Below the pieces are notes generated by a model. The model saw only the letters and a list, made by a program, of their open reading frames with translations. It searched no databases and was not told the DNA's origin. 10,142 nt of DNA from an uncultured Pedobacter sp. GTDB lineage: Bacteria; Bacteroidota; Bacteroidia; Sphingobacteriales; Sphingobacteriaceae. Made by a program: the position numbers and the translations under genes. Location of the stretch: NCBI RefSeq assembly GCF_946479715.1, contig NZ_CAMLHF010000200.1, positions 1 through 10,142 on the forward strand, read 5' to 3'. This document shows, piece after piece, positions 1 through 7,203 of the stretch (its first letter is position 1; the number at the start of each line of letters is the position of its first letter).

Positions 1-601
1 CATCGCCATTTAAAATCCTTCCAAAAGTAGCCCTGCTTGGCAGATCATAACGGAAACAAAAACCAGATACCAGCGAGAGGTTTTTCTCGCGGGCCTTTTT
101 TGCCGCATCTAAAACCTTACGTATCCCCGGTACATCAACGGCAACAGGTTTTTCACAAAAAACATGTTTATCTGCGTTTATTGCAGCGGTTAGATGGTCG
201 GGTCTGAATGCCGGGGGTGTTGTAAGTAAAACTACATCAACTCCAGAATCTATTAGCTTTTGATAAGCATCAAACCCAATAAATTTATTCTTTTTATTTA
301 CTTTAACCCTATCACCTCCAATTTCTACAAGAGCTGCATACGCGCCTTCCAATCTATCCTCAAAAACATCAGCGAGTGCAGTGATTATTACATCAGGATC
401 TGCTTGCAATGCTTGCGCAGCAGCACCCGTACCACGGCCACCACAGCCTATTAAACCTACTTTAAGCTTAGACTTCGCTGAAGAAAACAATGGAGAAGCA
501 AAGCCCGACTGATAAGCTAACGTACTTCCTACAAGTACCAGACCCGATTTCTTTAAAAATGATCTTCGATCTGTTAAATTTGGAATTGTAATTTTAGTCA
601 T
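1..601 (-). CDS. Gfo/Idh/MocA-family oxidoreductase with Tat signal, N-terminal part (cut by the left edge)
   Basis: The minus strand reads openly from an ATG at 601 to the left edge, giving 200 codons. Residues 11-18 (DRRSFLKK) form a twin-arginine motif, followed by a short hydrophobic stretch, so the protein is probably exported folded by Tat. A Rossmann fold starts at about residue 46, with the dinucleotide-binding glycines in GLIGCGGRGTG (49-59). The EKP motif typical of Gfo/Idh/MocA enzymes is at 150-152 (CEKPVAVD). The family carries out NAD(P)-dependent oxidation or reduction of sugars and related compounds, and some exported members act as glycoside-cleaving enzymes. The C-terminal substrate domain is outside the window, so the substrate cannot be named. 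Full-length Tat-type relatives are usually above 400 residues. The gene is divergent from the DGPF gene, with 194 nt between their starts. The family call is very safe; the role is unknown. Confidence 0.93.
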   Translation of the reverse strand, partial: MTKITIPNLTDRRSFLKKSGLVLVGSTLAYQSGFASPLFSSAKSKLKVGLIGCGGRGTGAAAQALQADPDVIITALADVFEDRLEGAYAALVEIGGDRVKVNKKNKFIGFDAYQKLIDSGVDVVLLTTPPAFRPDHLTAAINADKHVFCEKPVAVDVPGIRKVLDAAKKAREKNLSLVSGFCFRYDLPSRATFGRILNGD

Positions 602-737
602 AATATTAGGTTCATTTGTTTGGTTGTGTTCTCCCTGGCAGGAGTAGTTTCATTTTGTACTAAATTTATGTTAAGTTATTTAAAGATGGAATTATTCACA
701 AAAAGATTACCTAAAAAATAAAGAAATTGCATGATGA

Positions 738-764
738 TGTCCAATTTCAGAAATTACAATCGTC
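738..764 (+). promoter_or_regulatory. Candidate ECF42-type promoter of the DGPF-sigma operon
   Basis: TGTCCA at 738-743 and CGTC at 761-764 are separated by 17 nt, and CGTC ends 31 nt before the DGPF start codon. As I recall from the characterised Streptomyces ECF42 system, that group recognises TGTCGA at -35 and CG(A/T)C at -10. The match here is 5 of 6 and 4 of 4, at a normal ECF spacing. Because an ECF42-type sigma gene lies just downstream, self-regulation is a reasonable inference. No TAnnTTTG housekeeping element was seen near this start. The call rests on ten bases and is tentative. Confidence 0.45.
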
Positions 765-795
765 ATCTGTTTTTAACCATTAAAATTTAAGCAAA

Positions 796-1137
796 ATGAA
801 AGAGTTCTTATTTGTATTTAGAAATGATTATCAGGCTGTACCCAAAGGTTCTCCTGAAGAAATGCAGGCCGAGACTAAAAAATGGATGGATTGGATTGGC
901 GGTATTGCTGCACAAAACAAACTGGTTGACCGAGGTAATCGCCTGGGATCCGAAGGCAACACTGTAAAACCTGGAAATGTAGTTACCGACGGCCCATTTA
1001 TGGAGATAAAGGAAGCCATTGGAGGTTACACCCTTGTTAGAGCAGAATCATTAGAAGAAGCTACAGAAATGGCAAAAGGCTGCCCTATTTTTCAAAATGG
1101 TGGAAGTGTAGAGGTTAGAGCAATTAACCCTATGTAA
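796..1137 (+). CDS. DGPF-domain (YCII-related) protein, partner of the ECF sigma factor
   Basis: This 113-residue protein has the hallmarks of the YCII/DGPF family (PF03795): the DGPF motif itself at residues 65-68, then EIKEAIGGY (70-78) and an SLEEATEMAKGCP-like helix (85-97). It also has the amphipathic N-terminal MKEFLFVFRND strand. Members are small dimeric alpha-beta barrel proteins. Their biochemical role is unproven, although YCII relatives have been suggested to be small enzymes. There is no signal peptide, so it should be cytoplasmic. The start lies in an AT-rich leader without a clear ribosome-binding site, as is common in Bacteroidota. Genes of this family are characteristically found beside ECF42 sigma factors, exactly as here, where the sigma gene begins 92 nt downstream. 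The whole expected family length is present. Confidence 0.93.
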   Translation: MKEFLFVFRNDYQAVPKGSPEEMQAETKKWMDWIGGIAAQNKLVDRGNRLGSEGNTVKPGNVVTDGPFMEIKEAIGGYTLVRAESLEEATEMAKGCPIFQNGGSVEVRAINPM

Positions 1138-1161
1138 GCTATAATCCTACGATTAGTTTAA

Positions 1162-1204
1162 AAAAATGAAAAGCCTTTGTAATTTGCAAAGGCTTTTCAT
1201 TTTT
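1162..1204 (+). terminator. Perfect 18-bp hairpin with T-run between the DGPF and sigma genes
   Basis: The arms at 1162-1179 and 1187-1204 are perfect reverse complements around a 7-nt loop (taatttg). The core atgaaaagcctttg pairs with caaaggcttttcat, flanked by A:T pairs. On the plus strand the hairpin ends in five T residues, and on the minus strand in seven, so it could stop transcription in either direction. It begins 25 nt after the DGPF stop and ends 25 nt before the sigma start. It would therefore either end the DGPF transcript or partly attenuate sigma expression. The stem is seen directly; termination is inferred. Confidence 0.8.
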
Positions 1205-1229
1205 GCACATCTAACCCATCAGTTTCATT

Positions 1230-2468
1230 ATGGAACAAACAGAAGAACTAATACCGCATTTATTTAGAACAGAATACAGGAAATTAACTGCTGTACTAAC
1301 TAAAATATTTGGTTTGGAACATATAGAAATTGCAGAAGATATTTCGAGCGATACTTTTTTGATGGCTTCCGAAACCTGGGGGATTAAAGGTTTGCCCGAA
1401 AATCCTGTTGCCTGGCTCTATACCGTAGCAAAAAACAAGGCAAAAGATTATCTGAAAAGGAATACGCTGTTTGATCAAAAGATTACGCCGCATCTCCAAA
1501 ACAATAGCTCCGAAATTCAGGAATTTGAAATTGATCTGTCGGAACAGAACATTACAGATTGCCAGCTACAAATGATGTTTGCCGTGTGCCACCCATCTAT
1601 ATCATCTGAAGCACAGATAAGTTTATCGCTCCGTGTGCTCTGCGGCTTTGGAATTGATGAAATAGCAAATGCCTTTTTAACCAACAAAGAGGTTATTAAC
1701 AAGCGATTGTTTCGGGCTAAAGAAAAACTTAGGCTGGAACAGGTTAAAATCGAATTCCCCAATCAGGGAGCAATTGAAGGCAGATTAGAAATGGTTCTAA
1801 GAACTTTATATCTTCTTTTTAATGAAGGTTATTATTCAGCTGGCAAAGATGTAACCTTAAGAAAAGAGGTTTGCTTAGAAGCGATGCGTTTAACTAATTT
1901 GCTACTTGAAAATAAAACAACAAACAAACCAGCCGTAAATGCCCTCATTTCGCTAATGTGCTTTCATGCCTCTCGCTTTGAGGCAAGGGTAAATGTAAAG
2001 GGCGAAACCATTCTTTATCAGGATCAGAATGAAAACCTTTGGAACGAAGAACTCATTATTCAGGGAGAATGTTTTTTAAACAAGGCTTCAGTAGGTAATA
2101 AACTTTCAAAGTACCATCTGGAAGCAGGTATTGCTTATTGGCATACCCATAAACAAGACACATCAGAAAAATGGGAAAGCATTTTGCAACTTTACAATAA
2201 GCTGCTTCAAATAGAGTACTCGCCAATTGCAGCATTAAACAGAACCTATGCCTTATCAAAAGCCAATGGTAAGAACGAAGCAATTGTAGAGGCGGAGAAG
2301 CTAAATCTAAACGATAATCATTTATATCATGCCCTCCTGGGCAATTTATATACGGGAATTGACAACGCTAAGGCACGGTCTCATTTTCAAAATGCTTTAA
2401 AACTAGCTAAGTCAAAAGCAGATAAAACGGTTATATCTAAAAACATAAGTGATCTTGGTTCAGATTAA
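1230..2468 (+). CDS. ECF42-type RNA polymerase sigma factor with C-terminal helical extension (DUF6596)
   Basis: The 412-residue protein has sigma-70 region 2 at about 10-77, including ENPVAWLYTVAKNKAKDYLKR (57-77), and region 4 at about 112-168, with a helix-turn-helix around GFGIDEIANAFLTNKEVINKRLFRAKEKL. Classical ECF factors stop near 180 residues. Here about 230 more follow, carrying signatures of the ECF42/DUF6596 extension: LYLLFNEGYYSAG (193-205), LMCFHASRFEAR (242-253) and a TPR-like repeat region near 330-400. In studied members this extension is needed for activity and may take the place of an anti-sigma factor; none is encoded here. The cytoplasmic product directs RNA polymerase to a small regulon that usually includes the neighbouring DGPF gene. 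The start gives a complete region 2. The inducing signal cannot be read from the sequence. Confidence 0.93.
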   Translation: MEQTEELIPHLFRTEYRKLTAVLTKIFGLEHIEIAEDISSDTFLMASETWGIKGLPENPVAWLYTVAKNKAKDYLKRNTLFDQKITPHLQNNSSEIQEFEIDLSEQNITDCQLQMMFAVCHPSISSEAQISLSLRVLCGFGIDEIANAFLTNKEVINKRLFRAKEKLRLEQVKIEFPNQGAIEGRLEMVLRTLYLLFNEGYYSAGKDVTLRKEVCLEAMRLTNLLLENKTTNKPAVNALISLMCFHASRFEARVNVKGETILYQDQNENLWNEELIIQGECFLNKASVGNKLSKYHLEAGIAYWHTHKQDTSEKWESILQLYNKLLQIEYSPIAALNRTYALSKANGKNEAIVEAEKLNLNDNHLYHALLGNLYTGIDNAKARSHFQNALKLAKSKADKTVISKNISDLGSD

Positions 2469-2548
2469 TGATTTAATTTTAATATTTTTAACATTCAAGG
2501 TACCTCATTTATCAAAAGCTGTTGTCCTTATTTTAAACTGTAAAACCT

Positions 2549-3433
2549 ATGGAGCTATTAGACAGAAAATTGCCTTTTGTGAATGTATTATTTAAAGGCG
2601 TTGGCCAAATTATGCTTCAGGAAAATGCATTAACGGGTCTGCTTTTCTTAGCTGGCATTTTTTATGGTTCAATATTTATGGGCATCGGGGCAATTTTAGC
2701 TGTGTTCTCGGGTACCCTAACGGCCAAAGTATTGGGATATGATAAAAACGAGATTCAACAAGGCCTTTATGGTTTTAGCGCAACTCTAGTTGGCGTAGCA
2801 CTTATACTTTTCTTTAAACCTGTAATGATTATCTGGGTAACTATTATAATTGGTTCTGCTTTAGCAACGATAATACAACACTGGTGTATTGTAAGAAAAA
2901 TACCAGTATTTACCCTGCCATTTGTTCTTGTTACCTGGGTCATTATTTATTTCTTTCATCATATTTACCCTATTGCTGCCTCTGAACTGCTAACAGCTGA
3001 AACACACATTACCAATGATTTTACATTTGCATTGAGAGGTTTTGGTGAAGTCATTTTTCAGGGGAGTGCCATTTCTGGCATTATTTTCTTTATCGCGGTA
3101 TTTATCAGTTCACCCATTTCTGCACTATATGGAATTGCCGGGGCAATATTAGCAGCTATTTTATCAGCCCTATTTTCTGCCCCAACAGCGTCAATTGAGA
3201 TGGGTCTATTTAGCTACAATGCCGTTTTATGTGCCATTGTTTTTGCGGGCGACAAATCTAAAGACGGTGCCTGGGCAGCTGCAGCGGTAATACTATCTGT
3301 AGTTATTGCCTTCTTAATGAACAAGTTTAACCTTATTCAACTTACATTCCCTTTTGTAGCCGCTACCTGTATTACATTGTTTTTCAAAAATTTAAACCTT
3401 AGGCAAAGGCTAGAGCAAACTATAACAAACTGA
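2549..3433 (+). CDS. Urea transporter (UT family)
   Basis: This 294-residue hydrophobic protein has the two homologous halves of UT-family channels (PF03253). The paired motifs are QENALTGLLFLAGIF (24-38) with QGSAISGIIFFIAVF (171-185), GLYGFSATLVGVAL (72-85) with GLFSYNAVLCAIVF (219-232), and LPFVLVTW (123-130) with FPFVAATC (267-274). About ten membrane segments are expected. The family forms trimers in the inner membrane that let urea pass down its gradient. Length and motif order are normal. No urease or nickel gene is visible, so its use in nitrogen supply is inferred. It follows the sigma gene on the same strand after 80 nt without a clear hairpin, so read-through is possible. No good promoter was recognised in that gap. 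It ends 3 nt from the convergent VCBS gene. Confidence 0.9.
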   Translation: MELLDRKLPFVNVLFKGVGQIMLQENALTGLLFLAGIFYGSIFMGIGAILAVFSGTLTAKVLGYDKNEIQQGLYGFSATLVGVALILFFKPVMIIWVTIIIGSALATIIQHWCIVRKIPVFTLPFVLVTWVIIYFFHHIYPIAASELLTAETHITNDFTFALRGFGEVIFQGSAISGIIFFIAVFISSPISALYGIAGAILAAILSALFSAPTASIEMGLFSYNAVLCAIVFAGDKSKDGAWAAAAVILSVVIAFLMNKFNLIQLTFPFVAATCITLFFKNLNLRQRLEQTITN

Positions 3434-3436
3434 TCC

Positions 3437-4654
3437 TTATTTTCCCAACAGCAATCTTGCCTGTGTTCCCCATTGACCAATAAAAAGATCTGGTTTACCA
3501 TCTCCGTTTACATCACCAATAGTGATTCCCCAGCTTCTGCCTACAGTAGATTCAGGAATAACCTCATTGGTCACTAATTTAAAATTCCCTTTACCATCAT
3601 TTTGCAATGCCTGAACTTGCATCGGCTGAAAAGGGGGAATCTTGAGTGCGCTTAAGATAATGTCCGGATGCCCATCATGGTTGAAGTCAAAAATTGCTCC
3701 TGCATAAGTAGAGTATTCTTGCTTAGGAATCCTTTTTGCCGTTTCATCTTTAAAATTCCCTTTACCATCATTAATCAACAAACGAGCAGTAGGATCTTTC
3801 TCAAATGCACCTCCATTGCTTGTTAAGTTAAGAAATAGAATATCAGGGTGTTTGTCGCCATTTGCATCGAATACCAAGACTTCTCTCGTATGTAAAGGTA
3901 CCAGTAGTTCCAGCTTTTCTGCATGTTCGGTGAAACGTCCCTTTCCATCATTAAAGAACAAACGATTGGGAGGAACCTCATTCCCTGCAATTAAATCCAG
4001 ATGTCCATCGCCGTTTAAATCAGTCAGCTTAACTGATTGTGTTTCCCATCTAAGTGCAGGCAACCCTTCTTTTGTATAATCAATAAAGTGCCCAGGCTTT
4101 TCCGGGTTGTTTAGCCACAAGAAATTTTGAGGTGTAGGTCCGGTATTTCCAACAATAACATCCAATAAACCATCTCCGTTTACATCTCCAATGTCCAATC
4201 CATTCGCTTCACTTTTTGCCGGCAATCGCTCGCTCACATTTCTAAAAGTTCCATCTCCATTCCCTAAATAGAACTCGTGATTTTGATCATCTTCGGCAAC
4301 GAAGATGACATCCAAGTTTCCATCTTTATCAAAATCCCCTGCACGTACGTGTTCCGTATCGTGCGATTCTTCTGCAAAAACGCCTTTCTTCCAGGTAAAT
4401 TTTCCTGTACCATCATTCAGGTACAATCGGTTAGGCAAATTTTCTAACGCCAATATAGCATCCAAATACCCGTCTTTATTCACATCAGCCAAAACCACAT
4501 CCAAAGCATGTGCTTCTGCATCTATGGGCAAATGGGTTAAGGTAACATCTTTGAAATACTTGGTTTCCACGCCCTGCGAACAGGCATTATTAATAACAAC
4601 GAGGCTTAGTAAAGCCGCAATCGTATAGAATTTTCTGAATGGAGGAAGCTGCAT
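3437..4654 (-). CDS. Secreted FG-GAP/VCBS-repeat beta-propeller protein, probable lipoprotein
   Basis: The 405-residue protein starts with a signal peptide (basic FRKFY, then a hydrophobic stretch) ending INNAC at 21-25. Cys25 could be lipidated, although the box is imperfect because it lacks the usual Leu at -3. The mature part holds seven calcium-loop motifs of DxNxDG or DxDxDG type starting at about residues 57, 107, 157, 212, 263, 323 and 381, spaced 50-60 residues. The fifth has Lys instead of Gly at its end. Seven such units fit a seven-bladed integrin-alpha-like propeller (VCBS/FG-GAP, PF13517). Turns of NDGxGxF type lie between them. The protein probably sits at the cell surface and binds a ligand, glycan or protein partner; the target is unknown. 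It is convergent with the urea transporter gene and divergent from the TonB receptor gene. Confidence 0.9.
   Translation of the reverse strand: MQLPPFRKFYTIAALLSLVVINNACSQGVETKYFKDVTLTHLPIDAEAHALDVVLADVNKDGYLDAILALENLPNRLYLNDGTGKFTWKKGVFAEESHDTEHVRAGDFDKDGNLDVIFVAEDDQNHEFYLGNGDGTFRNVSERLPAKSEANGLDIGDVNGDGLLDVIVGNTGPTPQNFLWLNNPEKPGHFIDYTKEGLPALRWETQSVKLTDLNGDGHLDLIAGNEVPPNRLFFNDGKGRFTEHAEKLELLVPLHTREVLVFDANGDKHPDILFLNLTSNGGAFEKDPTARLLINDGKGNFKDETAKRIPKQEYSTYAGAIFDFNHDGHPDIILSALKIPPFQPMQVQALQNDGKGNFKLVTNEVIPESTVGRSWGITIGDVNGDGKPDLFIGQWGTQARLLLGK
3578..3772 (-). repeat. Two identical 24-nt copies inside the VCBS gene
   Basis: The same 24 bases occur at 3578-3601 and 3749-3772 with no mismatch. 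On the coding strand they encode the NDGKGNFK turn of two successive propeller blades (near residues 295-302 and 352-359). Identity at wobble positions shows closeness at the DNA level, consistent with fairly recent blade duplication or gene conversion. Confidence 0.75.
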
Positions 4655-4745
4655 AATTAAAGTTAATCATATTTTTTTATTCCATTCCCTGGTGCAGGCC
4701 ACAAAAAAAGAAATTCAAAACAAAATGATTTTTCGTTAAAAGCTG

Positions 4746-4776
4746 TTTGTATTAAATCTAAATAAGAATACCTTTG
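4746..4776 (+). promoter_or_regulatory. Bacteroidota-type promoter of the TonB receptor operon
   Basis: TTTG at 4746-4749 (-33 element) is followed after 19 nt by TACCTTTG at 4769-4776, an exact match to the TAnnTTTG -7 element of the primary sigma factor in Bacteroidota. Transcription should start near 4783, leaving a leader of about 25 nt before the ATG at 4808. No convincing Fur-like palindrome was found beside it, so iron control cannot be shown from this sequence. Confidence 0.75.
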
Positions 4777-4807
4777 CGGCAGTTTTAATCTTTACACGAA
4801 CAATTTT

Positions 4808-7201
4808 ATGCCAGATTCCCAAATCAAAACGCATGCAGAAAACCAATCTTCTTTATTAACATATAAATTATTGCTGATTTTATCAGTCTTGCTTCTTATT
4901 GTAACACCTATAATCTCATTTGCACAAAACAGCACTTCGAAAGCATCACTATCAGGTATAATTAACGATACTGAAGGCCAACCGCTGAAATATGCAACTG
5001 TTGCTGTAAGTGGTGGCAAAAGCACTCCAACAGATAAACTCGGAAGATTCCTGATCAAGGATCTTTCTGCCGGTGCTCATCGTATTAGTGTCAGCCTGGT
5101 CGGCTATCAGACTGTGGTCAAAGAGGTAACACTTACTGCCGATACCACCACGGAAGTTTCTTTTGTGCTTGAAACAGGAAATGCCCTTTCTGAAGTAGTT
5201 GTTACTGCTGGCAGAAAAGCGGAAAGCCTGAAAGATGTTCCCTCTTCAGTTACTATTCTTACTGCTAAAGATGTAAAAGAGCAGATAAATGTTAACCCTT
5301 CAGTTACCGCCATCCTTGGAAATACCGTACCAGGACTGGGAACTTCCAGCAATAAGGCAACCAATTCAGGACAAACCCTCCGTGGCCGTCAGGTATTGGT
5401 ACTGATTGACGGTATTCCTCAATCTACACCACTTATGAACGGAAGTCGTGATATCCGTACACTTGATCCGGCAGCTATTGAACGCGTTGAGGTCATTAAG
5501 GGTGCAACTTCTATTTATGGTAATGGATCTGCAGGTGGTATTATTAACTTTATTACTAAAAAACCAACTGCTGATAAAACGTTTAGCGGCACCAGCAGTG
5601 TGGGGTTAAATGGTAACCTGGCACATCCATCAAATACAACGGGATACCGATTTTCGCAAACTTTTTCAGGAACGATAAATAAATTCTCCTACGTGGTCAA
5701 TGGCACTTATAATTATACCGGAGTATTAAAAGATGCTAAAGGAAACGTCAACGCCCAGCCTGATGGACTTGGTGAGAATTCACTTTATAATACCTTTGTT
5801 AAGCTTGCTTACAAACCAAATGAGCATAGTGAAATTATTGCTTCATATAACCTATTTAGAAGTGTACAAAGCAGCGATTATATCAACGTAACCGGTAAAT
5901 ACGGCGAAAACCCTTCGGTTGGTAAAAAAGGAGATGATCCGGGAGAAGCCGCAGGTACACCGTATAACCACAATGCCTTGGTTTCCTATCATAATGATGC
6001 GCTACCCTTAGCCAGTTCTCTTGATGTTTCCGCTTATTACAATAGCTTTATTTCTATGAACAGGTATGTAGAGAAAGCAACGGCCTGGTACGGCCCAGGG
6101 CAAACCAAGATACAGTCGTTCAAAAAAGGTGTTCGCCTAACATTGAACACACCATGGAAAATGGGCGCTTTTGGCGATGGAGAGCTGACTTACGGACTCG
6201 ATCTGTTAAGCGACAGAACCAATCAGATTCTTACCGATGGCAGAGTATATATTCCTGACATGAACATGCTTAATCTTGCACCATATGCCCAGATGAAGAT
6301 GGACATAATGACCAATTTTGTATTGAAAGCCGGAGTTCGTTATGAGAATGCCCGTGTTAAAGTACAGGATTTCAAAACTATTGCCAGAGGCCCTAATGGC
6401 GAAGGGAGCATTGCTGTTACAGGCGGCAAGATTCCTTATCATACCACTACATTCAATGCTGGTCTACGATACAACAAATATGATATCTTCAATCCTTTTG
6501 TGAGTTTCTCTCAAGGGTTTGCTATAAACGAACTGGGTCGCATATTGAGAAGTGCAACCAGCAATACACTGGAAAGCATTGCCACAGACCCTATTATTAC
6601 CAATAACTACGAGGCCGGTTTCAGCAGCAGGCTCGGCATTGTTAATTTAACCGCATCTTATTATATCAGCACATCTAAACTGGGGGCCAACCTTGTTGAT
6701 GTTGGAGGGTTCCTTGTCCCTCAGCGCGAGCCGGAAAGAATCCATGGCTACGAAATTTCAGCCGATGTTTACTTTAGTCAGCAATGGACAGCGGGAGGTA
6801 GCTACTCTTATGTAGAAGGAAAAGCAGAACAAACAGGCGGCACAAAAGTATATATGAACGGCTTACGCATTGCGCCACCTAAAGCAACTGCTTATCTGGG
6901 CTACCGTCCGTTGAGTTCACTTGATGTGAAACTGTATTGGGTATATACCGAGGGTCGTGATCGTTTTGATGTGCGCTCTAATGGTTTATATGCAAACAGT
7001 GAGGGCCCGGTTAAACCGGTAAGTCTTTTCAACCTGTCGGCCGGGTACAGATTTAACAGTAAGTGGTCTGCCGGACTTGGTGTAGAGAATTTGCTTAATA
7101 GTTCTTACTACCCGGTAGTAAGCCAGTATCGAGCCATTGATGCAGAATATGTACGTGGAAACGGTGCAACCATGAGTCTGAATCTTTCTTATAACTTTTA
7201 A
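4808..7201 (+). CDS. TonB-dependent outer-membrane receptor, siderophore type
   Basis: The 797-residue protein has a signal peptide with a long polar start and a hydrophobic core at about 20-39, probably cut after SFA (37-39). A carboxypeptidase-regulatory-like beta domain follows (about 47-122), then a TonB-box-like LSEVVVTAGR (127-136). The plug spans about 142-252, with LRGRQVLVLIDGIPQ (191-205), IERVEVIKGATSIYGNGSAG (224-243) and INFITKKP (246-253). The rest is beta-barrel, ending in the aromatic Phe needed for barrel assembly. It binds a ligand at the outer membrane and imports it using TonB energy. The plug and barrel end resemble FhuE/IutA-like ferric-siderophore receptors rather than SusC, and no SusD partner is present. 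The PepSY gene 2 nt downstream supports an iron-chelate substrate. The exact siderophore is unknown. Confidence 0.93.
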   Translation: MPDSQIKTHAENQSSLLTYKLLLILSVLLLIVTPIISFAQNSTSKASLSGIINDTEGQPLKYATVAVSGGKSTPTDKLGRFLIKDLSAGAHRISVSLVGYQTVVKEVTLTADTTTEVSFVLETGNALSEVVVTAGRKAESLKDVPSSVTILTAKDVKEQINVNPSVTAILGNTVPGLGTSSNKATNSGQTLRGRQVLVLIDGIPQSTPLMNGSRDIRTLDPAAIERVEVIKGATSIYGNGSAGGIINFITKKPTADKTFSGTSSVGLNGNLAHPSNTTGYRFSQTFSGTINKFSYVVNGTYNYTGVLKDAKGNVNAQPDGLGENSLYNTFVKLAYKPNEHSEIIASYNLFRSVQSSDYINVTGKYGENPSVGKKGDDPGEAAGTPYNHNALVSYHNDALPLASSLDVSAYYNSFISMNRYVEKATAWYGPGQTKIQSFKKGVRLTLNTPWKMGAFGDGELTYGLDLLSDRTNQILTDGRVYIPDMNMLNLAPYAQMKMDIMTNFVLKAGVRYENARVKVQDFKTIARGPNGEGSIAVTGGKIPYHTTTFNAGLRYNKYDIFNPFVSFSQGFAINELGRILRSATSNTLESIATDPIITNNYEAGFSSRLGIVNLTASYYISTSKLGANLVDVGGFLVPQREPERIHGYEISADVYFSQQWTAGGSYSYVEGKAEQTGGTKVYMNGLRIAPPKATAYLGYRPLSSLDVKLYWVYTEGRDRFDVRSNGLYANSEGPVKPVSLFNLSAGYRFNSKWSAGLGVENLLNSSYYPVVSQYRAIDAEYVRGNGATMSLNLSYNF

Positions 7202-7203
7202 TA

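Noticed and set aside
260..454. Plus-strand open frame of 64 codons
   Set aside because: It is antisense to the well-supported Gfo/Idh/MocA gene, whose minus-strand frame gives clear family motifs across the same bases.
2523..2550. TGTCCT upstream of the urea transporter as a second ECF42 promoter
   Set aside because: A -10 box at 16-17 nt would fall at about the start codon and no CG(A/T)C is present there.
4305..4628. Plus-strand open frame of 107 codons (and another at 3816-4079)
   Set aside because: Both are antisense to the VCBS repeat gene and arise from its repetitive composition; the translated sequence is Ser/Lys-rich with no domain.
4655..4807. Fur box in front of the TonB receptor
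   Set aside because: Only short imperfect A/T symmetry (around aaaatgattttt) was found, not a 19-bp Fur-like palindrome.
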